64,000 nt of DNA from CAYTBN01 sp964542165 (GTDB lineage: Bacteria > Myxococcota_A > UBA796 > UBA9615 > CAYRNR01): assembly GCA_964542165.1 (NCBI GenBank), contig CAZITQ010000009.1, positions 16,391 to 80,390 on the forward strand, read 5' to 3'. A program made the position numbers and the translations under genes. Below are positions 1-7,408 of the stretch, piece by piece. Under the pieces are notes generated by a model that did no database searches, was not told the DNA's origin, and was given only the letters and a program-made list of their open reading frames with translations. Position 1 is the stretch's first letter. Every line of letters starts with the position of its first letter.

Positions 1-1
1 G

Positions 2-637
2 CCCGAGGCCCGCCACCGGGGGATCTGTGCCCTGCTGGTGGACGGGGACACGGCGGGACTGGAGCGGATCCCGATGACGGACCGGGAGCTCGGCCACCGG
101 GCCTCGGATCACGCCCGGCTGGTCTTCCGCAACGCCGCCGTGCCCGACTCCGCTCTCCTGGGGGACCGGGGGCAGGGCTTCAAGGTGGCCATGTCCGCCC
201 TCGACCACGGTCGCCTGGGTGTGGCCTCCGGCGCCCTGGGGGTCGGCCAGGCCTGCGTGGACGCCTGCGTGGACTTCGCCCGCACCCGCCGCCAGTTCGG
301 CAAGCGAATCGGCGACTTCGAGATGATCCAGGCGACCCTGGCCGACATGTCGGCGGAGGTGGAGGCGGCCCGCTGGCTGCTGTACCACGCGGCCTGGTGC
401 AAGGACCGCCAGGGACGGGCCACGCGCGAGGTCTCCACCGCCAAGCTCTACGCCACCGAGGCCGCCGTGCGGGCCGCGGACCAGGCGGTATTGCTCCACG
501 GCGGTCGCGGATACTCCAACCGCTACCCGGTCGAGCGGTACTACCGGGACATCAAGGGGCTGCAGATCTACGAGGGTACGGCCCACATCCAGCGGATCGT
601 GGTGGCCCGCGAGCTCCTCGGCAAGGAGTCTCGATGA
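2..637 (+). CDS. Acyl-CoA dehydrogenase, C-terminal part (5' end outside window)
   Basis: This is the C-terminal two-thirds of a flavin acyl-CoA dehydrogenase; the reading frame is already open at base 2, so the start lies outside the window. Visible family marks are RRQFGKRIGDFEMIQ in the C-terminal helical domain, the LHGGRGYSNRYPVERYYRD stretch near the flavin, and IYEGTAHIQRIVVARE at the end, where the Glu of IYEGT is the usual catalytic base. The enzyme would alpha,beta-desaturate an acyl-CoA in the cytoplasm and pass electrons to ETF. Its stop overlaps the next start (ATGA), so it is translationally coupled to the lipid-type operon downstream. Substrate chain length cannot be told. Confidence 0.93.
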   Translation, partial: PEARHRGICALLVDGDTAGLERIPMTDRELGHRASDHARLVFRNAAVPDSALLGDRGQGFKVAMSALDHGRLGVASGALGVGQACVDACVDFARTRRQFGKRIGDFEMIQATLADMSAEVEAARWLLYHAAWCKDRQGRATREVSTAKLYATEAAVRAADQAVLLHGGRGYSNRYPVERYYRDIKGLQIYEGTAHIQRIVVARELLGKESR

Positions 638-1758
638 GCACACCCGGAGCCACCCCGCCCCGGGCCAACCCCTACGGAGCGTTCCGCCCGATCGTCGCCC
701 TCCACCTCCTTCCCGCCTTCCGCCACGCCAACGCCAATCTGCTGTTCACCCTGGTCCGCGGGGCCCGGGACATGACCTTCGAGGCGGGCGAGGAGGTGCT
801 CCCTCCGGACGTCACCGTCGGGGAGGACGTGTATTTCGTGCTGGTGCTCGAGGGCGAGCTGGTCGTCCTGCCCTCGGGCGGGCCGGAACCGGGCCGCCAG
901 GCCAACCTGGTGACCCTGCTGTCGGGGGAGTGCTTCGGCGAGATGGCCTTCCTGGAGCGCAGGCCCATGACCCGCCGGCTCAAGGCGCTACGCAGGGCGC
1001 GGGTGCTGTTCTTCATGCGGCCGGACTTCGACGAGTACTTCAGCCGCTCCGCGGCCTTCCGGCACGCCATGGTCCAGGGCATGGGGGCGATGACCCTCTC
1101 CGGGGCCCAGGGCATCATCCTCCCCACCCGCCCGCCGTCGGCGGAGCTGGTGATCGTCCGTTCCTTCGCGGGCACCCCCGCGCCCCCCACGGACGCCTAC
1201 ACCTACCTGCTCGCGAGGGCGGTGGCCGAGCAATTCGGCATCCGCGCCCTCGCCCTCGACTTCGCCGCCGCGCCTTCGACCGAGGGGCGGGGCCCACGAC
1301 CGGTGGCGGGTACGTCGCTGGACCGGTTGACCATCCCGCCGGGTGTCCTGCGCGACGCCCTGGTGGGTCACGGGCAGGCCTACGAATACATCTTTCTCAT
1401 GCCCGGAGAGGAGGGATCGGCCGCCTGGCGAGAGGTGAACCGGGAGGCAGACCGGACCACCTGCGTCAAGCTGTGGCGTGACCTCCCCCCGACGTCGCAG
1501 GTGACCGGGGACGGTCCACCGGTCATCGACAGCGTCTTGCTCGAACCGGGACCGCCCGCGCGGGGCCGCCGGCGTCCCTGGTTCCGTCCGAAGCTGGTGG
1601 AGGGGCGCGCGGTGGACGACAGCACCCCGCGTCTGGAGTGCCGTCTGCCCCTGGACCACGCCGCCCTGGCCAGGGCCTGGGGCTCGGGGGGGAAACGGCC
1701 GTCGAGGACCTCTACCGAGCATCCCGCCGGTCGTTCTTCCGCCTCGCGAGGGTGTTGA
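634..1758 (+). CDS. cNMP-binding/patatin phospholipase, 5' segment (frame-broken gene)
   Basis: This is the N-terminal half of what reads as one gene running to 2600. It begins with the ATG that overlaps the preceding stop. Residues about 30-150 look like a cyclic-nucleotide-binding fold, with a GECFGEMAFLERRPMTRR phosphate-cassette-like segment. About 150 residues of NTE-like linker follow. The frame is lost near a run of seven G (1686-1692), after which it reads nonsense to a stop at 1758, while homology continues in another frame as a patatin domain. The same order, cNMP domain then patatin, is known from NTE/PNPLA6-type phospholipases. One missing G in the assembly would restore a protein of about 655 residues; a true mutation cannot be excluded. 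Confidence 0.75.
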   Translation: MSTPGATPPRANPYGAFRPIVALHLLPAFRHANANLLFTLVRGARDMTFEAGEEVLPPDVTVGEDVYFVLVLEGELVVLPSGGPEPGRQANLVTLLSGECFGEMAFLERRPMTRRLKALRRARVLFFMRPDFDEYFSRSAAFRHAMVQGMGAMTLSGAQGIILPTRPPSAELVIVRSFAGTPAPPTDAYTYLLARAVAEQFGIRALALDFAAAPSTEGRGPRPVAGTSLDRLTIPPGVLRDALVGHGQAYEYIFLMPGEEGSAAWREVNREADRTTCVKLWRDLPPTSQVTGDGPPVIDSVLLEPGPPARGRRRPWFRPKLVEGRAVDDSTPRLECRLPLDHAALARAWGSGGKRPSRTSTEHPAGRSSASRGC

Positions 1759-2600
1759 CCGGGCGTACCGTGGGCGTGGCGTTGGGGGGCGGCGGGGCCT
1801 GGGGGTATGCCCACGTCGCGCTCCTGAGGGAGCTGCGTCGGCGCCGGATCCCGGTGGACGTGCTCACCGGGGCCAGCTTTGGCTCGGTGGTGGGCGCCTA
1901 CTACGCCACCCTGGGAATGTCCGGCCTCGATCTGCTGGTCCGGCGCGGTTCCCTGATGCACGTGGTCACCCTGACGTCCGTGGCGACCACCCGGCTCCTC
2001 GAGGAGGTCATCGCGCGGGACCTGGGCCACGTCACCCTGGAGCGGACGCCGCTGCTGTTCCATCCCTTCACGACCAACCTGACCACCGGCCGGGGCGTGC
2101 CGTTGATCCGGGGACCCGTGGGACTCGCGGTGCGGGCGTCCGGCTCCGCGCCGGGGATCTTCGGTCCCACGATAATCCCCGGAAACGGACGCTACGTGGA
2201 CGGCTGCATCGTCAACAACGTACCGACGGTGGTGCTCTACGCCCGCAGCGCGGCCCTGCGCATCGCCGCCAACGTCTATCCCCGGCCGAATCCCCGTCCG
2301 GCCCGGGACCTGGGGCCGCTGACCGCCTTGACCCAGTTCAATCCCTTTGGCCGCGCCCTCGACATGGGCGCCAGCGGCAGCCTGATGCTGCACGTGGAGG
2401 GCGTACGGCAATCCCTGGCGGCCCAGGCGACCTACGAGGCACCTGCGGCCCCCTGGGGCACCCCGCTGATCGGCGCATCTGAGTTCGAGAAGGCCGAGGA
2501 CATCGTGGCCTGGGCCGAGGACGACGAGCACCTGCAGGCGGTCGCCGACGAGGCCGAGGGTATCTGGATCGGCATGCAGACCGGAGGGAGTTTCCCATGA
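1638..2600 (+). CDS. Patatin-like phospholipase domain, 3' segment of the same frame-broken gene
   Basis: This is the patatin lipase half of the gene beginning at 634. Real homology starts after the G7 run at about 1692; the ATG at 1638 only happens to open this frame earlier. The glycine-rich oxyanion motif GGGGAWGYAH is at residues 50-59 of this frame, the nucleophile motif GASFG at 78-82 (Ser80), and the catalytic Asp lies in VDGCIVNNVP. This is the Ser-Asp dyad of RssA/NTE-type enzymes, which hydrolyse acyl esters of phospholipids or lysophospholipids. The stop overlaps the next ATG by four bases, placing it firmly in the lipid operon. The preceding cNMP-like domain suggests ligand control, by inference. 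Confidence 0.85.
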   Translation: MPSAPGPRRPGQGLGLGGETAVEDLYRASRRSFFRLARVLTGRTVGVALGGGGAWGYAHVALLRELRRRRIPVDVLTGASFGSVVGAYYATLGMSGLDLLVRRGSLMHVVTLTSVATTRLLEEVIARDLGHVTLERTPLLFHPFTTNLTTGRGVPLIRGPVGLAVRASGSAPGIFGPTIIPGNGRYVDGCIVNNVPTVVLYARSAALRIAANVYPRPNPRPARDLGPLTALTQFNPFGRALDMGASGSLMLHVEGVRQSLAAQATYEAPAAPWGTPLIGASEFEKAEDIVAWAEDDEHLQAVADEAEGIWIGMQTGGSFP

Positions 2601-3571
2601 TCCCCGTCCGCATCCTGGGCACCGGGAGCCTGCTCCCGGGGGATCCCATCACCACCGAGAGCCTCGCCGCCGAGGTCTTCCCCGACAAGGACCCCCGGTA
2701 CATCGAGGAGCGCACCGGCATCCTCACACGGTACTGGAGCGACCCCGACACGCCCCTGGCCGAGTACGCAGCCCGCGGGCTGGGCCAGGCCATCGAGGAG
2801 GCGGGGTTGAAGCCCACGGATCTTCGGCGGATCGTGGTGGCCAACTGCACCGGCGCCGAGCTGGCCTTCCCCGCGGTGAGCAACGAGATCTGCAAGCGGC
2901 TCGGACTGCGCGGCTCCTGCGACACCTTCGCCCTGAACAACGCCTGCTGCGGGTTCCTGTCCAGCTTCGACGTGGCCTCCCGATCGGTGGCCACCGGGCT
3001 GGCGCCGGTGGGCGTGGTCTGCGTGGAGCTGTGCTCGCGCCACATCACCCCCGACGGTCCGCGTCCCTACCTGGTGTTCGCCGACGCGGTGGGCGCAGCG
3101 GTCCTGGGGCCGGCGACGGGCGACGAGGGTGTCCTGGCCTCCTACCTGGCCAACGACGGGAGCCTGCCCGGCAACGCGGTGCTGGCCAACCCGACGGTCA
3201 CCCGCGTTCCCGAGTACATCGAGTTCCCCCAGAGCAGTCGGGAGATGACGCAGATCGCCATCGAGCGCCTCAGCGACGCCGCCGAGCGCACGTTGCGGGA
3301 GGCGGACATGCGCCTGGACGACATCGACTGGGTGCTCCCCCACCAGCCCAACGGGAGCATGTTCGACCGGATCGTCGAGGCCCTCGAGATCGACCCGGAC
3401 AAGACGCTGCGGATCGTCGACCAGATCGGAAGCCCGGGATCGCCGAGCATCGCCATCAGCCTGGACCGGCTGCTGCACACCCGACCCGTGGAGCCGGGCC
3501 ACCACATCCTGATGGTCGGCGTCGGCTCGGGGGTGTCCTACGGGAGCATCCTGTACCGGGTGGGCGCATGA
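2597..3571 (+). CDS. KAS III (FabH)-like thiolase-fold synthase with altered active site
   Basis: This 324-residue protein has the length and layout of beta-ketoacyl-ACP synthase III. The nucleophile is Cys117 in NNACCGFLSS and the active-site His is His249 in LPHQPN. The third residue of the usual Cys-His-Asn set, in the GNTSAAS loop of E. coli FabH, aligns here with IGSPGSPS, so the Asn appears to be Ser279. That could slow decarboxylative condensation or redirect the enzyme to acyl transfer or non-decarboxylative chemistry (inference). The C-terminal GVGSGVSYGSILYRV is typical of the fold. It overlaps its neighbours on both sides by ATGA, between a patatin and an acyltransferase. Confidence 0.87.
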   Translation: MIPVRILGTGSLLPGDPITTESLAAEVFPDKDPRYIEERTGILTRYWSDPDTPLAEYAARGLGQAIEEAGLKPTDLRRIVVANCTGAELAFPAVSNEICKRLGLRGSCDTFALNNACCGFLSSFDVASRSVATGLAPVGVVCVELCSRHITPDGPRPYLVFADAVGAAVLGPATGDEGVLASYLANDGSLPGNAVLANPTVTRVPEYIEFPQSSREMTQIAIERLSDAAERTLREADMRLDDIDWVLPHQPNGSMFDRIVEALEIDPDKTLRIVDQIGSPGSPSIAISLDRLLHTRPVEPGHHILMVGVGSGVSYGSILYRVGA

Positions 3572-4338
3572 CCGCGGTGCTCGACCGGATCCCCCTGGAG
3601 GGGTACCTGGCGACCTGGCGCCTGGCCCGCCGCTACTTCCGCTACGAGGTCGAGGGCTTCGAGAACCTGGACACCGGTCGGCCCGGTCTGATCGTCGGCT
3701 ACCACGGCCGGCCGGTCGCCTACGACCTGTGCATCCTGGCCGTCGAGATGGTCGAGCGCCTGGGGTACATGCCCCACGCCGTCGTCCACGGGGCGGTGGA
3801 GGCCAACCCGGTCCTCAAGTGGCTCTCGGACGGGCTCGGCTTCGTCACCGGAGACGGGGAGGCCTTCACCGAGGCCGCCTCGCGCAACGAACACGTGGTC
3901 GTCCTCCCCGGCGGGACCCGCGAGGGGTGCCGGAGCATCCGGGACCGCTACCGGGTGGAATGGGGAAAGCGCACCGGCTACCTGAGGCTGGCGCTGCACC
4001 ACGGGCTGCAGGTGATCCCGGTGGCCGCTCACGGGATCGACGCCGCCTACATCGGGCTCAACGACGGCTACCGGTGGGGCAAGCGCGTGAGCATGCCCGC
4101 GCGCCTGCCCCTGTGGTTCGGTCTGGGCCCCCTGGGGTTCTGGCCGTTCTCCCCCCCCTTTCCGGTGAAGATCCGCCAGCGGATCGGCAAGCCCATTGAC
4201 CTGGAGGCCGCCGGTCCGATAGACCCGCAGGACAGGGACGCGCTCCTCGACGCACACGGGCGCGTCACGCACGAAGTACAGCGACTACTCGACGGGCTGC
4301 GCCAACCGGCAATGGCGCAGCATGGGGTTGGCGGATGA
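3568..4338 (+). CDS. Lysophospholipid/diacylglycerol-type acyltransferase
   Basis: This is a 256-residue acyltransferase of the PlsC/MGAT-DGAT2-like type. Motif I is represented by VGYHGRPVAYDL (His46, Asp53; the spacing is longer than the classical HX4D), and motif III by VVLPGGTREG (113-120), a variant of the FPEGTR motif. A hydrophobic Trp/Phe/Pro-rich stretch (LPLWFGLGPLGFWPFSPPF) near residues 180-200 probably contacts the membrane. It should transfer an acyl chain to a lipid hydroxyl. Its start overlaps the KAS III-like gene and its end overlaps the SDR gene, so product hand-over between them is plausible but not shown. Confidence 0.85.
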   Translation: MTAVLDRIPLEGYLATWRLARRYFRYEVEGFENLDTGRPGLIVGYHGRPVAYDLCILAVEMVERLGYMPHAVVHGAVEANPVLKWLSDGLGFVTGDGEAFTEAASRNEHVVVLPGGTREGCRSIRDRYRVEWGKRTGYLRLALHHGLQVIPVAAHGIDAAYIGLNDGYRWGKRVSMPARLPLWFGLGPLGFWPFSPPFPVKIRQRIGKPIDLEAAGPIDPQDRDALLDAHGRVTHEVQRLLDGLRQPAMAQHGVGG

Positions 4339-5216
4339 GGGAACGGGACACGAACAGGGACAACCGCTGGGCCGTGATCCTCGGTGCGTCTTCGGGAACC
4401 GGCGAGGCCGTCGCCCGCGCCGCGGCGCGGGATCCGGGCTTCCACATCTTCGGCATGCACAGGGGCCACTGGCAGGAGCAGGCCGACGAGCTGGTGACCA
4501 GGGTGACCGGGCTGGGACGTCGCTGCGTCCTGGAGATCGGGGACGCGGGCACGGCGGACGGCGCACGCCGGGGTGCCCGAGCGCTGCGGGAGATCGCCGG
4601 TCCGGGGAGCGTCGGGCTGTTCGTCCACTCCATCGCCAACGCCTCGGTCGGCCCGTTGACGTCCGCCGACGGCAGCCACATCACGCCCCAGAAGCTCGAG
4701 AAGACGATGGCCTCGATGGCCAACTCCTTCGTCTACTGGGCCCAGGCCTTCGTGGAGCTGGATCTGCTGGCTCCCCGAGCGCTGTTGCTCGGGCTGCACA
4801 ACCCGCTGTGCGACTCGGCCCTGGCCAACGGCGGCGTGATCGCCGCGTCCAAGGCCGCGCTGGAGCGCTACATCATCCACATGGCCATGGAGCTGGGCCC
4901 CCTGGGGCACCGGGTGAACATGCTCAAGTTCTCCACCGTGGTCACGCCTGCCCTGAGCCAGCTGCTGGGTGAGGACGGCATGGCACGCGTCGTGAAGAAA
5001 CACACGCAGATGCACCCGGCGGGGCGGATACTGACCACCGAAGAGGTGGGGCGCTTCGTGAGCCTGCTGTGCCGCGACGACGCCCGCTGGTTCAACGGGG
5101 CGACCATCGACTTCACCGGCGGCATGACCCAGCACCTGCTCGAGCTGGTGATGTACCCCCCCGACGAGTCGAACGATTCGTCCGGACAACACGGAGAGCG
5201 AGGGAACGATGAGTGA
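4335..5216 (+). CDS. SDR/FabI-like reductase lacking the catalytic tyrosine
   Basis: This is a Rossmann-fold protein of 293 residues with the dinucleotide motif GASSGTG at 17-23 and the general plan of FabI-type enoyl-ACP reductases, including VHSIANAS and a C-terminal GATIDFTGGM. The active-site Lys is Lys173 in AASKAALERY. Position -7, where FabI has Tyr, is Gly166, and position -4, where classical SDRs have Tyr, is Ile169, so no catalytic Tyr is present at either place. It may be a non-redox homologue or use another acid. The protein has a hydrophilic C-terminal tail of about 20 residues. It is coupled to both neighbours by overlaps. Confidence 0.85.
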   Translation: MRERDTNRDNRWAVILGASSGTGEAVARAAARDPGFHIFGMHRGHWQEQADELVTRVTGLGRRCVLEIGDAGTADGARRGARALREIAGPGSVGLFVHSIANASVGPLTSADGSHITPQKLEKTMASMANSFVYWAQAFVELDLLAPRALLLGLHNPLCDSALANGGVIAASKAALERYIIHMAMELGPLGHRVNMLKFSTVVTPALSQLLGEDGMARVVKKHTQMHPAGRILTTEEVGRFVSLLCRDDARWFNGATIDFTGGMTQHLLELVMYPPDESNDSSGQHGERGNDE

Positions 5217-5751
5217 CAACCACGACGCGACGGCCGGCCTGGCCCGGGAGGACATCACCGAGATCCTGTCCGAGGACGATCTCGAGAGGCTCCGGGCATC
5301 CTTCGACGAGGCGACGATGTCCGCCACCGCCTCCGCGGTCCTGATCGCCGAGTACCCGGAGAGCCAGCTCTACGTCACCGCGATCCACGACAGCCTGTTC
5401 GGCGCGGGCCCCGACGGCACCGAACCGCCCCTGGCGGGCCTGAGCGCCAAGGAGCGCGAGACGAGCCTGATCGTGCTGATGGCGGCCCAGCGGACCACCT
5501 TCGAACTGGCGATCCACATCTACTGGGGGCTGATGCAGGGCCTGACCCAGGACGAGGTCGCCGGCCTGCTGATGTTGTGCGGGGTGTACGCGGGCATCGG
5601 CTCGCAGACCACGGGGCTGCAGACCATGCGCCAGACGCTGACGGGCCTCAAGCAGGCCGTCCTCAACGCCGGGGACAGCCCGTCGAAGGGGGACCAGGAT
5701 CCCCTGGAGGTGATCACGGTGCTGGGATCCATCGTGGCAGAGTTCCGCTGA
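5209..5751 (+). CDS. AhpD-fold (carboxymuconolactone decarboxylase-like) protein without the Cys pair
   Basis: This is a 180-residue protein that starts inside the SDR gene (8-base overlap). Residues about 80-140 match the helical CMD/AhpD fold: LSAKERETSLIVLMAAQRTT, then FELAIHIYWGLMQGLTQDEV and a Gly-rich helix ending. AhpD-type peroxidase partners carry a CxxC here; this protein has none, so it is more likely to act as a decarboxylase/hydrolase or a structural subunit. It is the last gene of the overlapping lipid cluster; the kinase gene starts 73 bases later. Family fold fairly sure, function unknown. Confidence 0.7.
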   Translation: MSDNHDATAGLAREDITEILSEDDLERLRASFDEATMSATASAVLIAEYPESQLYVTAIHDSLFGAGPDGTEPPLAGLSAKERETSLIVLMAAQRTTFELAIHIYWGLMQGLTQDEVAGLLMLCGVYAGIGSQTTGLQTMRQTLTGLKQAVLNAGDSPSKGDQDPLEVITVLGSIVAEFR

Positions 5752-5824
5752 GATCGACCACGGGGGGGTGGGCGAGGGCGCGATCCGAGGGGGATCGGCC
5801 CGCACGAGAACGGGAGCGTATACC

Positions 5825-7408
5825 GTGACGACCTTGGAGATGACCGCCGACATGCGACCGGTGGGGGGCCGGTACCGACCCATCAACCTCCTCGGAAGCG
5901 GCGGAATGGGCCGGGTCTACCGTGCCATCGACCTGACCACCAACCAGGTGATCACCCTCAAGACCCTCAAGGCGCCCATGAGCCAGCTCGAGATCGCTCT
6001 TCGGAGCAATCGCATCCTGCCGGGGCTCGAGGACGACGCGAAGCCGCCCGGAGGCGGTCCCCAGACGACCCTCGATCCGGCACAGGCCCTCTCCGTGGCG
6101 ACCATCGCGCCGACGATGGACGGGGGGGCGGCGACCATCGATCCCACGATGGACCGGATGCCGGCCCCTGGGGAGGGCGATCCCGATCAGCAGGAGACGA
6201 CCCGGTTCGCGCCCGGCGCGGATGCGCTTCCGGCGAGCGGCCAGCCCACGTCCCCCGAGCTCGAGATCACGATGGACCCGCCCCAGGCGTCCGACAGCCC
6301 CGAGGGCAACCTGGCGGCCTTCCGCCTGGCGCTGGCCCACGAGTTCGAGATGCTGTCGACCCTCCGGCACCCCAACGTCATCTCCGTGCTGGACTACGGC
6401 TTCGACGACGAGGGACAGCCCTACTTCACCATGCACCTCGTAGAGGGGGGCAAGGACTTCGACAAGGGGGGTAGCGGCAAGCCCCTGGCCGTGCAGGTGG
6501 ACCTGCTGGTCCAGCTGCTCCAGGCCCTGGACTACCTGCACTTCCGGGACATGGTCCACCGGGACCTCAAGCCCGGGAACGTCCTGGTGGTGGGCAACGA
6601 GGTCCGCGTCCTGGACTTCGGGCTCTCCATGCGCATGGAGCGGGCCGAGCAGACCGCCGAGAGCGTGGGCGGCACCATGGCCTACATCGCCCCCGAGGTC
6701 TTCGAGGGCCTGCCGCCGAGCCCGTCGTCGGACCTGTACGCCGTCGGCGTGATGGCCTACCAGCTGTTCGCCGGCAGGTTGCCCTTCCCCGAGGGCAGCG
6801 CCTACCAGATGATCCACGACGCGCTGAACACCGAGCCGGACCTGGATGCGATGGAGGTCCCGGATGAACTCCGCGAGGTGGTGGCCAGGCTGATGGCCAA
6901 GAAGCCCAGCGAGCGGTTCGCGACCGCCCGCCAGGTGATCTCGGCCCTGGGCGAGGCCACCAGCCAGCCCATCGCCCACGAGACGGCCCGGACCCGCGAG
7001 AGCTTCCTCGAGTGGGCGCCCCTGGTGGGTCGGGACGCGGAGATGGCCACGCTGAAGGCCGCGCTGGACGGCGCGATCACCGGCACGGGCGGCGCCTACC
7101 TGCTGGGCGGTGAGAGCGGGGTCGGCAAGACCCGGCTGATGGACGAGGTGACCATCCAGGCGCAGGTCAAGGGAGCCCTGTTGTTGCGGGGCCAGACGGA
7201 GTCCGCCGGTGGGGACCCGTACAACGAATGGCGGGAGGTCTGCCGCACTCTGTGCACCGTGCCCGGGTTGAGCGACCTGGAGGTCGGCGTGCTCGGTGAG
7301 CTGGTGGACGACATCCAGTTCGTCCTCGATCGCACCGTCGACCCCCCCCCATGCTCGATCCCGCGGCCGCCCGCGCACGGCTCTTCGGTGTCATCGAGGA
7401 CATCGTGA
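5825..7408 (+). CDS. Ser/Thr protein kinase, 5' segment of a kinase-ATPase fusion (frame-broken)
   Basis: The GTG at 5825 is preferred over an earlier GTG at 5768 because the kinase fold begins at once. Kinase motifs in order: GSGGMGRVYRA (24-34), the ATP-binding Lys46, HRDLKPGN (about 245-252), DFG (about 264) and YIAPEVF. Between Lys46 and helix C sits an unusual insert of over 100 residues, rich in Pro, Thr and Asp, with repeated TMD motifs. After the kinase comes an ATPase domain with P-loop GGESGVGKT (about 428-436). The frame breaks at a run of nine C (7342-7350); the continuation is the next entry. The merged protein would have about 1290 residues, similar to kinase-ATPase-TPR fusions common in Myxococcota. 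Confidence 0.85.
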   Translation: MTTLEMTADMRPVGGRYRPINLLGSGGMGRVYRAIDLTTNQVITLKTLKAPMSQLEIALRSNRILPGLEDDAKPPGGGPQTTLDPAQALSVATIAPTMDGGAATIDPTMDRMPAPGEGDPDQQETTRFAPGADALPASGQPTSPELEITMDPPQASDSPEGNLAAFRLALAHEFEMLSTLRHPNVISVLDYGFDDEGQPYFTMHLVEGGKDFDKGGSGKPLAVQVDLLVQLLQALDYLHFRDMVHRDLKPGNVLVVGNEVRVLDFGLSMRMERAEQTAESVGGTMAYIAPEVFEGLPPSPSSDLYAVGVMAYQLFAGRLPFPEGSAYQMIHDALNTEPDLDAMEVPDELREVVARLMAKKPSERFATARQVISALGEATSQPIAHETARTRESFLEWAPLVGRDAEMATLKAALDGAITGTGGAYLLGGESGVGKTRLMDEVTIQAQVKGALLLRGQTESAGGDPYNEWREVCRTLCTVPGLSDLEVGVLGELVDDIQFVLDRTVDPPPCSIPRPPAHGSSVSSRTS

